A stretch of 64,000 nt of DNA, taken from Shinella zoogloeoides. Lineage in GTDB: Bacteria > Pseudomonadota > Alphaproteobacteria > Rhizobiales > Rhizobiaceae. This document shows positions 27,304 through 36,644 of the stretch, in pieces. The notes below the pieces were generated by a model. That model ran no database searches. It was not told the DNA's origin and saw only the letters and a list, made by a program, of their open reading frames with translations. Every line of letters starts with the position of its first letter. The first letter of the stretch is position 1. The translations under genes and the position numbers were made by a program. The stretch lies in contig NZ_QNUJ01000003.1 in the NCBI RefSeq assembly GCF_003574625.1, positions 1 to 64,000 of the forward strand, given 5' to 3'.

Positions 27304-28191
27304 ATGGACATGTTCCTGCAACAGCTCGTCAACGCGCTCAGCCTCGGCGGCACCTATGCGCTGCTGGCGCTTGGCCTTGCCGTCGTCTTCTCGATCATGG
27401 GCCTCATCAACTTCGCGCATGGGGAACTGATGACGGCGGCCGGCTACGGCCTCTGCTTCGCGCTGATCTTCGGCCTGCCTTTCGGCTTCGCGATCATCGT
27501 CGCACTGGCGGTCGCCATCGCCCTCGTGCTCCTGATGGAACGCGTCGCCTTCCGGCCGGTGCGCGGGGCGAGCGGCACGACGCTGCTTCTGACGAGCTTC
27601 GCCGTCAGCGCCATCCTGCGCGTGCTGTTCCAGAATTTCATCTCGGCCCGGCCCAAGCCCGTGCCGATGCCGATGAGCCTTTCCGGCACGATCGAGATCG
27701 GTGGCCTCCATATCGGCGTCATCCAGGCAATCTCCATCCTCGTGACGGTGATCATGCTGGTCGGGCTCAACCTCTTCCTGCGCACGACCGTGCTCGGCCG
27801 CGCCATGCGCGCCGCCTCCGAGGATTTCGCCATCGTGCGCCTGATGGGCATTCGCGCCAACGCGGTCGTCGCCACGGCCTTTGCGATTTCCGGCCTCCTG
27901 GCGGGCGTCGCTGGCATCCTGTGGGTCGCCCAGCGCGGCAGCGTCGATCCGCTGATGGGCTTCCTGCCGGTGCTGAAAGCCTTCATCGCCGCCATCATCG
28001 GCGGTCTCGGCAGCCTGTCGGGCGCCGTCGCCGGCGGCTTCCTGCTCGGCTTCATCGAGGTCTTCCTGCAGGCCTACCTGCCGGAAAGCCTGCTGAGCTA
28101 CCGCGACGCCTTCACCATCCTTCTCGTCATCGCGGTTCTGCTGTTCGCACCGCAAGGCTTGCTGGCCCGCAAGACGATCGTAAAGCTCTGA
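27304..28191 (+). CDS. Branched-chain-type ABC transporter permease (LivH)
   Basis: A 295-residue permease with about eight hydrophobic segments. The conserved N-terminal motif LVNALSLGGTYALLALGLAVVFS and the following INFAHGELM are diagnostic for LivH-type permeases; the cytoplasmic loop MRAASEDFAIVRLMGI is also present. It is the last gene of the transporter operon, 22 nt after livF. Gene order here (fused livMG, livK, livF, livH) differs from the usual livKHMGF order. Confidence 0.87.
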   Translation: MDMFLQQLVNALSLGGTYALLALGLAVVFSIMGLINFAHGELMTAAGYGLCFALIFGLPFGFAIIVALAVAIALVLLMERVAFRPVRGASGTTLLLTSFAVSAILRVLFQNFISARPKPVPMPMSLSGTIEIGGLHIGVIQAISILVTVIMLVGLNLFLRTTVLGRAMRAASEDFAIVRLMGIRANAVVATAFAISGLLAGVAGILWVAQRGSVDPLMGFLPVLKAFIAAIIGGLGSLSGAVAGGFLLGFIEVFLQAYLPESLLSYRDAFTILLVIAVLLFAPQGLLARKTIVKL

Positions 28192-28209
28192 GCACGGCCG
28201 GAGACAGAA

Positions 28210-28236
28210 AGAGGCTCCGGTCATACCGGAGCCTCT
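28210..28236. terminator. Bidirectional hairpin terminator
   Basis: A perfect 12-bp stem (28210-28221 with 28225-28236) with a CAT loop, between the livH stop (28191) and the convergent small gene (stop at 28275). On the minus strand it is followed by a TTTCTGTCTC tail, so it fits best as the terminator of the small gene and may also end the Liv-type operon. Confidence 0.65.
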
Positions 28237-28274
28237 CGGAAGGATATCGAATGCTCTGGTCCAAACCTCTGGGT

Positions 28275-28589
28275 TCAGATCCAGACGCGCTCCCGCCAGC
28301 AACGACGGTGCCAGCGGCCGTGATGACGTACGCGGCGGCACACGCGGCGCCATACTCTCCGGCGATGATGGCGATGCGGGCGATGGTGCCGAGGCCAATG
28401 CCCCCGCCGATGGCTGACATCGACCACATCCGGCTCTGAGGTTTCCAGCTCGTCCAGAATGCCGCTTCCGGAGCCGATGTCGCCGGGGTTGATGATGCCG
28501 GCCTGCACGCTTTCCGGTTTGACCACCGAAGCCAGGGCCGCAGCGCCGGCCAATCCGAGCAATCCAGTTAGAAATGATCGTCGATCCAT
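28275..28589 (-). CDS. Small Tat-exported His/Arg-rich protein
   Basis: A 104-residue protein with a clear twin-arginine signal (MDRRSFLTGLLGLAGAAAL, cleavage after ESVQA near residue 30). The mature part is about 74 residues: a short acidic segment (GILDELETSEPDVVDV), then about 44 residues made mostly of Arg, His and Trp with two cysteines. AGGAGG lies 5 nt before the ATG. Similar short basic exported proteins occur in rhizobia without a known function; binding of metals, nucleic acid or anionic cell-wall polymers is conceivable. It is monocistronic with its own terminator hairpin. The 254 bp upstream (28590-28843) hold no other gene. Confidence 0.65.
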   Translation of the reverse strand: MDRRSFLTGLLGLAGAAALASVVKPESVQAGIINPGDIGSGSGILDELETSEPDVVDVSHRRGHWPRHHRPHRHHRRRVWRRVCRRVRHHGRWHRRCWRERVWI

Positions 28590-28843
28590 GCTTTCCTCCT
28601 ATTTGCGCGACGTCGAGGATTGAACAGGCGCGAGCCTGAATGGTTCCTGAATGGCGCTGACATCGGTTCGGCGCTCACGGCAACGAAGACCGGTTCAATC
28701 CGGCTTCAAGTTGCCCTGACGGCGTGCTAGTCACATATCGAGGGATAACCGAAGCTTTGCCGCGAAACCCGACAGGTTTTTCCATGTCGGGGTGGTCGTT
28801 CGTCCGCACCTGCATGGATCATCATGCCAGGAGGATGACGCGC

Positions 28844-30007
28844 ATGAATCCGATCATCGTTTTGCTCGCTTTCGCGACTTTTGCCACGGGGACAGCCGAG
28901 AACATCATTGTCGGCATCCTCCTTGAGGTCGCCGACGGCCTTGATGTCTCGCCGGCGCTCGCCGGGCAGCTGACCGCCGTCTTCTCCGTCGTCTTTGCCG
29001 TGACGGCACCGCTTGCGCTCGTCCTGACGACCCGGATCGAGCGCAGGCGCCTGTTTCTTTGCGCTCTGGGCCTCTTCGTCGTCAGCAACCTTGCCGCGGC
29101 AGCAAGCCCGAACTTCACCGTCATGCTCGTGGCCCGCGTCGGGATGGCCATGGCGAGCGCCACCGTCTGCTTGCTGGCAACGATGCTGGCGACGGAACTC
29201 GTCGATGAAACGATGCGGGGACGGGCGATCGGCATCATCTTTATGGGGATCAGCGGATCGCTGGTGTTCGGCGTGCCGGCGGGCATGGTGGTTTCGGATC
29301 TGGTGGGGTGGAGAGGCGTCTTTGTTGCGCTCGCCACGCTCGCGGCCGCAGTATGGCTGGTGAGTTATCGGTGCGTTCCGGTCTCGGGGCTGCGCAGGAC
29401 GGCCCTGCCCAAATATATGGCCCATCTTCGCGAAGCCCCTCTCGCCGCCGGCCAGTTCGTCTCCATCCTGATGATTGGCGGACACTTCGTTCTCTTCGCC
29501 TTCCTCGCCCCCTACTTTGTGCAGGTCGCCGGATTCGCAGAGGGGAATGTCGCTCTCGCATTCGCCGCTCTCGGGGTTGCGGGCGTGAGCGGGGGGTATT
29601 TCGGAGGCTGGCTTTCAGACAGGCTTTCTCCGCGTGCCGCACTTCTGTTGGCGCCATCGGCCTATCTGGTGGCGCTCGCAGCGATCCCGCTGCTGGAAAG
29701 CAATCCATGGCCGATGTTCGCCGTCATGATGGTCTGGGCGTGCATCAGCTGGATGATTTCACCCGTCGTGCAAAATTTCCTGATCTGGTCGGGGCCGAAG
29801 ACGGCCGAGGCGGGGATCAGCCTGAATTTCTCGGCAATGCATATAGGCGTGGGGCTTGGAACCGCGGTTGGCGGCATAACCCTTGAAGAGTTTTCGATCC
29901 GTGCGCTGCCTTGGACCGGCGCGTTCATAGCCCTGCTTGCCGTATTTGCGAGTTGCTACGCAATATGGGCGTTGAATATCCGAAAGTCCCGTATGGCAAC
30001 GACATAG
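28844..30007 (+). CDS. MFS efflux transporter, AraJ/drug:H+ antiporter type
   Basis: A 387-residue major facilitator superfamily protein with about 12 membrane segments; FATGTAENIIVGILLEVADGLDVSPALAG is the usual first loop of sugar/drug efflux carriers of the AraJ/YdhP group. AGGAGG at 28829-28834 is nine bases before ATG 28844, so this start is chosen over the in-frame ATG at 28835 and the long open extension to 28724. It stands alone and ends at a strong hairpin (30076-30096). Substrate unknown. Confidence 0.82.
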   Translation: MNPIIVLLAFATFATGTAENIIVGILLEVADGLDVSPALAGQLTAVFSVVFAVTAPLALVLTTRIERRRLFLCALGLFVVSNLAAAASPNFTVMLVARVGMAMASATVCLLATMLATELVDETMRGRAIGIIFMGISGSLVFGVPAGMVVSDLVGWRGVFVALATLAAAVWLVSYRCVPVSGLRRTALPKYMAHLREAPLAAGQFVSILMIGGHFVLFAFLAPYFVQVAGFAEGNVALAFAALGVAGVSGGYFGGWLSDRLSPRAALLLAPSAYLVALAAIPLLESNPWPMFAVMMVWACISWMISPVVQNFLIWSGPKTAEAGISLNFSAMHIGVGLGTAVGGITLEEFSIRALPWTGAFIALLAVFASCYAIWALNIRKSRMATT

Positions 30008-30075
30008 GGATGGAGCGGGCAAGGGACGTCGGTGTTCCGTTGCAAGTGTTTCGCCAGCCGGCGACAAGACGGCGT

Positions 30076-30096
30076 GACCGGGGCAGTGCCCCGGTC
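30076..30096 (+). terminator. Intrinsic terminator of the MFS gene
   Basis: A perfect 9-bp stem (30076-30084 with 30088-30096), AGT loop, then GTCCTTTTCG. It lies between the MFS stop (30007) and the convergent RND pump stop (30107). Confidence 0.65.
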
Positions 30097-30106
30097 GTCC
30101 TTTTCG

Positions 30107-33100
30107 TCAATGCTGCGGTGCCGGCTCGCCCGCCATCGTCGAGCGACCGTGCTGGACGAGCGGACGGTTGCCGGCCAGCCAGCGGAGCAGGACGTAGAAC
30201 ACCGGCGTCATGAAGATGCCGAAGAAGGTGACGCCGAGCATGCCGGAGAAGACGGCAAGGCCCATGGCGGCGCGCATTTCGGCACCTGCCCCGGTCGACA
30301 GCACCAGCGGCACGACACCCATGATGAAGGCCATGGAGGTCATGAGGATCGGGCGCAGGCGAAGGCGGCTTGCCTCGATCGCGGCCTTCACGGGCGTCCT
30401 CCCCTCGAATTCCAGCTCGCGCGCGAACTCGACGATGAGGATCGCATTTTTCGCCGAAAGGCCCACCAGCACCACGAGGCCGATCTGGGTGAAGATGTTG
30501 TTGTCTCCGCCCGTGTACCAGACCCCGGCCAGCGCCGCGAGCACGCCCATCGGCACGATCATGATGATCGCGATGGGCAGCGTCAGGCTCTCATATTGCG
30601 CGGCGAGCACGAGATAGACGAGCAGCAGCGCGAGCGGGAAGACGACGATGCTCGAATTGCCGGCAAGGATCTGCTGGTAGGTGAGGTCCGTCCATTCGAA
30701 GTCGATGCCTGCCGGCAGGGTCTCCGCGGCGATCTTCTCGATGGCCTCCTGCGCCTGTCCCGAGGAAAAGCCCGGCGCCGGCCCGCCGTTGATGTCGGCG
30801 GCGAGGAAGCCGTTGTAGCGCGTGGTGCGCTCCGGTCCGGTCGTGGCATCCACCTTGAGGAGGGCGGCGAGCGGGATCATCTCGCCGGATTGCGAGCGCA
30901 CCTTCAGGTGGCCGATATCCTCCGGCTCCGCGCGGAAGGCGGAATCGGCCTGCACGCGCACGCTGTAGGTCCGCCCGAAGGCGTTGAAGTCGTTGACATA
31001 GAGCGAGCCGAGATAGATCTGCAACGTCTCGAACACGTCCGTCACCCGGACGCCGAGCTGCTGGGCCTTGGCCCGGTCGAGGTCGGCGTAGAGTTGCGGC
31101 ACGTTGATCTGGAAGCTGGAGAACAGGCCTGCCAGTTCCGGCGTCTGGTAGGCCTTCGCAAGGAAGGCCTTCGTCGCCTCGTCGAGCGCCTGGTAGCCGA
31201 GGCCCGCGCGGTCCTCGATCTGCAGCTTGAAGCCGCCCGTCGAGCCGAGGCCGTTGACCGGCGGCGGCGGGAAGATGGCGATGAAGGCGTCCTGGATGCT
31301 CGCGAATTTCTGGTTGAGCTGCATGGCGATCGCCCCGCCGGAAAGCTCCGGCGTCGTGCGCTTGTCGAAATCGTCCAGCGTGGCGAAGACGATGCCCGAA
31401 TTGGAGCCGATGGTGAAGCCGTTGATCGACAGGCCCGGGAAGGCGATGGCGTGGGAGACGCCCGGCTGTTCCAGCGCGATCTTGCTCATCTTCTTGATCA
31501 CCTCCTCCGTGCGGTCGAGCGTGGCGCCGTCCGGAAGCTGGGCAAAGCCGATGAGGTACTGCTTGTCCTGCGCCGGCACGAAGCCGCCGGGCACGGCGTT
31601 GAACACCGCATAGGTTGCCCCGACCAGCACCAGATAGAGCGCCATGACTACCGACTTGCGCGAGACGAGCCCGCCGACGCTGCGCCCGTAGCCGTTCGAG
31701 GCCGCGCCGAAGACCCGGTTGAAGCCGCGGAAGAACCAGCCGAACAGCCGGTCCATGGCGCGGGTCAGCCAGTCCTTGGGTGCATGATGGTCCTTCAGGA
31801 GAAGGGCGGCCAGCGCCGGCGAGAGCGTCAGCGAGTTGATCGCGGAAATCACCGTCGAGATGGCGATGGTCAGCGCGAACTGCCGGTAGAACTGGCCGGA
31901 CAGGCCGCTGATGAAGGCGAGCGGCACGAAGACGGCGACGAGCACGAGCGCGATGGCGACGATCGGTCCCGAGACCTCGCGCATCGCCCGGTAGGTCGCC
32001 TCGCGTGGGGAAAGGCCGTTCTCGATATTGCGCTCGACATTCTCGACGACGACGATCGCGTCGTCCACCACGATGCCGATGGCGAGCACGAGGCCGAAGA
32101 GCGTCAGCGCGTTCACCGAGAAGCCGAAGGCATACATCACCGCGAAGGTGCCGATGATGGAGACCGGGACGGCGAGTAGCGGGATGATCGAGGCGCGCCA
32201 GGTCTGCAGGAACAGGATGACGACGAGCACGACGAGCGCCACCGCCTCCAGCAGCGTGTCGACGACCTTGTCGATGGAGGCGCGGACGAACTCCGTCGTA
32301 TCGTAGACGATCTCGTATTTCACGCCGTCCGGCATGGCGAGCTGGAGCTGGTCCATGGTCGCGCGCACATTGTCGGCGATCTCGATGGCGTTGGAGCCAG
32401 GCGCCTGGAGCACGGCGATGGCGACGGCCGGCTGGCCGTCGAGGAGGGAGCGCAGCGTATAGTCGGCCGCGCCCATCTCGATGCGGGCGACGTCCCGGAG
32501 GCGGGTGATCTGCCCTTCCGCGCCGGCCTTGACGATGATGTTGCCGAATTCCTCCGGCGTGCGCAGGCGGCCCTGCGCGTTGACGTTGAGCTGGAGGTTC
32601 ACGTCGGAAGGCGTCGGCGAGGCGCCGATGATGCCGGCGGCGGCCTGCACGTTCTGCTCGCGGATCGCGTTGGTGATGTCGCTTGCGGCAAGCGCATGCT
32701 CGGCCGCCTTCTGCGGGTCGATCCACACGCGCATCGCATAGTCGCCCGCGCCGAAGACCTGCACCTGCCCGACGCCCTCGATGCGGGCGAGGCGGTCCTT
32801 GATGTTCAGCGTCGCGTAGTTGCGCAGATACGTGACGTCGTAGCGGTCCGTCGTCGAGACGAGGTTGACCACCATGATGAAGTCGGGCGAGCTCTTGACG
32901 GTGGTGACGCCGAGCGCGCGCACTTCCGCCGGCAGGCGGGGCTCGGCCTGCGCCACGCGGTTCTGCACGAGCTGCTGCGCCTTGTCCGGGTCCGTGCCGA
33001 GCTTGAAGGTAACGGTCAGCGTCAGGACGCCGTCGGACGTCGCCTGGCTGTTCATGTAGAGCATGTCCTCCACGCCGTTGATCTGCTCTTCGAGGGGCGT

Positions 33101-33292
33101 GGCGACGGTTTCGGAAATGACGACGGGGTTTGCGCCGGGATAGACGGCGCGCACAACGATGGATGGCGGCACGACCTCCGGATATTCGGAAATCGGCAGG
33201 GCGCGCATGCCGATGAGGCCTGCCACCACGATGAGGATCGACAGCACACCGGCAAAGACCGGGCGATCCACGAAGAAACGCGAAATATTCAT
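30107..33292 (-). CDS. RND multidrug efflux pump, inner-membrane subunit (AcrB/MexB type)
   Basis: A 1061-residue hydrophobe/amphiphile efflux (HAE-1) RND transporter. It starts NISRFFVDRPVFAGVLSILI, contains the proton-relay aspartates in GIVVDDAIVVVENVERN (middle of TM4), and has 12 membrane helices with two large periplasmic loops. It would form a tripartite pump with the adaptor at 33408-34598 and an outer-membrane channel that is not encoded in this window. It is the last gene of an operon with the adaptor and an alpha/beta-hydrolase-fold protein. Confidence 0.9.
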   Translation of the reverse strand: MNISRFFVDRPVFAGVLSILIVVAGLIGMRALPISEYPEVVPPSIVVRAVYPGANPVVISETVATPLEEQINGVEDMLYMNSQATSDGVLTLTVTFKLGTDPDKAQQLVQNRVAQAEPRLPAEVRALGVTTVKSSPDFIMVVNLVSTTDRYDVTYLRNYATLNIKDRLARIEGVGQVQVFGAGDYAMRVWIDPQKAAEHALAASDITNAIREQNVQAAAGIIGASPTPSDVNLQLNVNAQGRLRTPEEFGNIIVKAGAEGQITRLRDVARIEMGAADYTLRSLLDGQPAVAIAVLQAPGSNAIEIADNVRATMDQLQLAMPDGVKYEIVYDTTEFVRASIDKVVDTLLEAVALVVLVVILFLQTWRASIIPLLAVPVSIIGTFAVMYAFGFSVNALTLFGLVLAIGIVVDDAIVVVENVERNIENGLSPREATYRAMREVSGPIVAIALVLVAVFVPLAFISGLSGQFYRQFALTIAISTVISAINSLTLSPALAALLLKDHHAPKDWLTRAMDRLFGWFFRGFNRVFGAASNGYGRSVGGLVSRKSVVMALYLVLVGATYAVFNAVPGGFVPAQDKQYLIGFAQLPDGATLDRTEEVIKKMSKIALEQPGVSHAIAFPGLSINGFTIGSNSGIVFATLDDFDKRTTPELSGGAIAMQLNQKFASIQDAFIAIFPPPPVNGLGSTGGFKLQIEDRAGLGYQALDEATKAFLAKAYQTPELAGLFSSFQINVPQLYADLDRAKAQQLGVRVTDVFETLQIYLGSLYVNDFNAFGRTYSVRVQADSAFRAEPEDIGHLKVRSQSGEMIPLAALLKVDATTGPERTTRYNGFLAADINGGPAPGFSSGQAQEAIEKIAAETLPAGIDFEWTDLTYQQILAGNSSIVVFPLALLLVYLVLAAQYESLTLPIAIIMIVPMGVLAALAGVWYTGGDNNIFTQIGLVVLVGLSAKNAILIVEFARELEFEGRTPVKAAIEASRLRLRPILMTSMAFIMGVVPLVLSTGAGAEMRAAMGLAVFSGMLGVTFFGIFMTPVFYVLLRWLAGNRPLVQHGRSTMAGEPAPQH

Positions 33293-33407
33293 GTCAAGAA
33301 CCCCTCTCCAGGGACGAACGGACCCGTCCGGCGGGCAAGGCTCCGCCGGCAGGCATGGGATTTCTGTGGTTGGAGGCAGGGCGCGGTGTGCGCCCTGCCG
33401 GCCTTCG

Positions 33408-34598
33408 TTACTTCACGGAGGCGACGTTTTCCTGCACCTGCGGGTCGACGACGGCGCCGGGGCGGATGCGCTGCAGGCCGTTGACGACGACCTTGTCGCC
33501 GGCTGCAAGGCCGCTTTCGACCACGCGCTCGCCGTCGGAAAGGCTGCCGAGAACGATGGGCCGGTAGGCCACCTTGTTGTCCTTGTCGACGACGAAGACG
33601 AACTTCTTGTCTTGGTCGGTGCCCACCGCCTTCTCGCTGACGAGGATCTTGCTTTCGGCCCGCGGCTCGCCCATGCGGATGCGCACGAACTGGCCGGGGA
33701 TCAGCCTGCCGCCCGGATTGTCGAAGACGGCGCGCACGGCGATGGTGCCGCTCGCCGCATCCACCTCGTTGCCTATGAGCTGGAGCTTGCCGCGGATCGG
33801 CGTGCCCTCGTCGGCGAGCGTGCCGACCTCGACCGGGATCTGCTCGATCGGCCGGAGCGCGCTGTCGGAGGCGGGCAGGGCTGCGAGCGCCTTCGCGACC
33901 GTTTCCTCGCTGACATTGAAGCCCGCATAGATCGGGTCGACGGAAACGAGCGTCGTCAGTGCCGGCGAGGCGGAGCCCGCTGCAACGAGGTTGCCCACGG
34001 TGATTTCCACCTTGCCGGCGCGGCCGGAAACGGGGGCGCGGACATTGGTGTAGTCGAGTTCGAGCTGGGCGGCATGCAGGGCCGCCTGCGCGGTCTTGAG
34101 GGCGGCGTTGGCCTCGGCCAGCGCGTTCTGGCGCTGGTCGACCTCGCTCTGCGAGACGCTGTTGCTTTGGGCGAGGCGCTCGCCGCGCTCGAGCTGGATC
34201 TTCGCCAGCGTCACCCGCGCCTCGGCCGAGGCGAGCTGGCCTTCGGCCTGCGTCACCGCCGTCCTGTAGGGCTCGGGATCGATGGTGAAGAGAAGATCGC
34301 CCGCCTTCACGAGCGCGCCTTCGCGGAAGTCGACCGACTGGATGGCGCCGGCGACGCGCGAGCGGACCTGCACGCGGTCGATCGCCTCCAGCCGGCCGGA
34401 AAACTCCTGCCATGTCACGACGTCGCGGTTCTCGACCACGGCGATTGTCACCGGCACGGCGGGCACTTCGGCTGCCGCGACGGCCTCGGCCTGGGCGGCA
34501 GTGCCCGGCAGTTGAAACATCAGGGCCGCGGCAGAAACGGACACGGCCAGACCCAGGCCGGCGCCCGTGAGGGCCCAGCGCTTGCGCTTCGACATCAT
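33408..34598 (-). CDS. RND efflux periplasmic adaptor (AcrA/MexA type)
   Basis: A 396-residue membrane fusion protein. An N-terminal hydrophobic segment (residues about 8-30) without a lipobox cysteine anchors or exports it. The lipoyl halves are visible around VQVRSRVAGAIQSVDFREGALV and LDYTNVRAPVSGRAGKVEI, separated by an alpha-helical hairpin rich in Ala, Glu and Gln. AAGGAG is 6-7 nt before ATG 34598. It lies 115 nt upstream of the pump gene. It bridges the pump and an outer-membrane channel. Confidence 0.88.
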   Translation of the reverse strand: MMSKRKRWALTGAGLGLAVSVSAAALMFQLPGTAAQAEAVAAAEVPAVPVTIAVVENRDVVTWQEFSGRLEAIDRVQVRSRVAGAIQSVDFREGALVKAGDLLFTIDPEPYRTAVTQAEGQLASAEARVTLAKIQLERGERLAQSNSVSQSEVDQRQNALAEANAALKTAQAALHAAQLELDYTNVRAPVSGRAGKVEITVGNLVAAGSASPALTTLVSVDPIYAGFNVSEETVAKALAALPASDSALRPIEQIPVEVGTLADEGTPIRGKLQLIGNEVDAASGTIAVRAVFDNPGGRLIPGQFVRIRMGEPRAESKILVSEKAVGTDQDKKFVFVVDKDNKVAYRPIVLGSLSDGERVVESGLAAGDKVVVNGLQRIRPGAVVDPQVQENVASVK

Positions 34599-34649
34599 TG
34601 TTTTCTCCTTGTGGCCTCAGGCCACGCTATGCGTTGTTTTCATATAAAA

Positions 34650-35444
34650 TCAGTGAATGCTAATATCGTGAACGAAGCCGCAGAACTGGTCGGAGAGGGT
34701 ATCCGCCCAGGGCCCGGCCCCGTTGAGTGTCCCGCCGTAAATTCCCGGCCAGCCTGTTCCCGCGGGAAGGACATGCTGGCGAACGGTAACGCCCGCTTCG
34801 GTGAGGCGGGCGGCATAGCCGAGCGTTTCGTCGAGCAGCGGATCGTCTGCCGATGAAAGAACCAGTGCCGGTGCAAGGCTTGCAAGGCGCGAGCAGAGCG
34901 AAGGTGCGGCATAGGGATGGCAGACGCCGGCGCTGAGATAGTGGCTCCAGCCGTCCGACCAGCGCTCGCGCATGCCGATGCCATCGGCCTTGCTGAAGGA
35001 TTGCGTCGCCATGAACGGGTCGAGCAGCGGCGAGAGCAGCACCTGGCCGTCCAGTTCGTCGGCGAAGTGGTCGCGCGCCTTGAGCGCGACGCCGGCCGCG
35101 ATATTGCCGCCGGCTTCCTCGCCGCCGACGAGCAGCGGCGACTTGCGGTCGCCGAGGCCCGCGCGCTTCTTGGCGAGATAGGAGAAGATCGAGAAGCCGA
35201 CCTCGAGTGGTTCGGGGAAGGCGCTTCCCGATGCGTTGTAATCCGGTACGGCGACGATGGCGCCGGTGCCGGCGATGCATTCGGCAAGCGGGCAATGCCT
35301 GAGCCCGGTCTCCCGGAAGGCTCCGCCGTGGAAATAGAGCAGGACGGGCGCGCCCTTGGCATATTCGGCGCCCTGATAGACGCGCACCGACACGGGGCCG
35401 GAGGCCACCTTGTCGAATGTCATGTCCTTGATCTCTACGGGCAT
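34650..35444 (-). CDS. Alpha/beta-hydrolase-fold protein lacking the catalytic serine
   Basis: A 264-residue protein of the hormone-sensitive lipase/acetyl esterase branch. The oxyanion motif HGGAF is intact (39-43). The nucleophile elbow, normally GDSAGGN, reads GEEAGGN (108-114), placing Glu110 where the catalytic serine should be, and the usual late histidine block reads LPAGTGWPG, without histidine. The aspartate region SADDPLLDE is kept (199-206). It is therefore probably not a working esterase but a binding or regulatory protein. It leads the RND operon (51-nt gap to the adaptor) and is divergent from the LysR gene. ATG 35444 (MPVEIKDM) is preferred over an upstream extension. Confidence 0.75.
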   Translation of the reverse strand: MPVEIKDMTFDKVASGPVSVRVYQGAEYAKGAPVLLYFHGGAFRETGLRHCPLAECIAGTGAIVAVPDYNASGSAFPEPLEVGFSIFSYLAKKRAGLGDRKSPLLVGGEEAGGNIAAGVALKARDHFADELDGQVLLSPLLDPFMATQSFSKADGIGMRERWSDGWSHYLSAGVCHPYAAPSLCSRLASLAPALVLSSADDPLLDETLGYAARLTEAGVTVRQHVLPAGTGWPGIYGGTLNGAGPWADTLSDQFCGFVHDISIH

Positions 35445-35588
35445 CGATTTTGTCCTGCGGCCCGTCTGGAAATAAGCTGGGCCCTCACCATTTATATCGT
35501 TCGTCATTTTGCCCCAGATAAGTGTTGTAAAACCGATTTCACTGTCCAATATTTCGAACAATCATACCTTCCTGCGTGGGAATGTTCC

Positions 35589-36512
35589 ATGGATCAGCTT
35601 TCTGCGATGCGCGCCTTCCTCCGTGTGGTGGAGATGGGCAATTTCACGCGGGCGTCTGCGGCGCTTGGCATGCCCAAGGCGACCGTCAGCAACCTCATCC
35701 AGAATCTCGAGACCCATCTCCAGACCAAGCTCCTCAACCGCACCACGCGCCGGGTCATGGTGACGACCGACGGGGCACTCTACTATGAAAGGGCGAACCA
35801 GATCGTCAGCGAGCTCGACGAGCTGGATGGCAGCCTCACCCATTCGCGCACCAATCCGAGCGGGCGCCTGCGCGTGGAGATGTCAGGCGTCTTCGCCGAT
35901 CTCCTCGTCATCCCCGAGCTCAACGATTTCCATGAACGCTATCCCGATATCCATATCGACCTCGGCGTGGGGGACCGGACGGTGGACTATCTTGCCGAGA
36001 ATGTGGACTGCGCGCTGCGCGCCGGCTCTCCGGGCAATGTATCGCTGATCGCCCGCCGCGTCGGGGAGATGGACATGGTCGTCTGCGCCGCGCCGCGCTA
36101 TCTCGAAACCTTCGGCGCGCCGGGTCATCCGTCGGAACTGGAAGCGGCGCATCATTGCGTGAACTATTTTCTCGCGCAGACCAACCGGGTCACTCCCTTC
36201 GAATTCGAGCGGGACGGCGAGACGGTCGAGATCACCGGCCGCTATATTCTCTCGGTCAACGATGCCCGCAGCTACCTTGCCGCGGCGCTTGCCGGCCTCG
36301 GCGTCGCGCCGATGCCGTGCTTCATGGCGCACGACGCCCTCTCCAGCGGCCAGCTCGTTCCCATCCTGCCGGGCTGGCGCGCCGGGCCGATTCCCCTCTA
36401 TGTCGTCTATCCGCCGAACCGCCACCTCAGCAACAAGGTGCGTGTCTTCGTCGATTGGCTCGTGCCTCTGCTTGCGCGCACGCAATTGGCAGCCCGCGTG
36501 ACGAAGGCCTGA
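35589..36512 (+). CDS. LysR-family transcriptional regulator
   Basis: A 307-residue LysR-type regulator. The N-terminal winged helix-turn-helix (MDQLSAMRAFLRVVEMGNFTRASAALGMPKATVSNLIQNLE) belongs to the DhaR/CrgA-like subgroup; residues about 90-295 form the inducer-binding domain. It is divergent from the hydrolase-adaptor-pump operon across a 144-bp region, so it most likely controls efflux in response to a pump substrate. The effector is unknown. Confidence 0.85.
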   Translation: MDQLSAMRAFLRVVEMGNFTRASAALGMPKATVSNLIQNLETHLQTKLLNRTTRRVMVTTDGALYYERANQIVSELDELDGSLTHSRTNPSGRLRVEMSGVFADLLVIPELNDFHERYPDIHIDLGVGDRTVDYLAENVDCALRAGSPGNVSLIARRVGEMDMVVCAAPRYLETFGAPGHPSELEAAHHCVNYFLAQTNRVTPFEFERDGETVEITGRYILSVNDARSYLAAALAGLGVAPMPCFMAHDALSSGQLVPILPGWRAGPIPLYVVYPPNRHLSNKVRVFVDWLVPLLARTQLAARVTKA

Positions 36513-36644
36513 GGCTGTTCAGGCGTCAGCCCGCGCATCTGATCGAGGAAGAGCGTGGAATTTTCGCGTTCACTGATTTCGCCCGCGCCGGCATGCGGAT
36601 AAGGTGCCGCGCATTGCGCAAGATGACGGAGCGGAGGCGGCTGG

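Noticed and set aside
30032-32179. A 715-codon plus-strand frame opposite the RND pump
   Set aside because: Low-complexity Arg/Glu/His/Asp-rich shadow; the minus strand has the complete pump.
34917-35588. N-terminal extension of the LysR gene by 224 codons
   Set aside because: The extension runs antisense through the hydrolase gene; the real LysR helix-turn-helix begins at ATG 35589.
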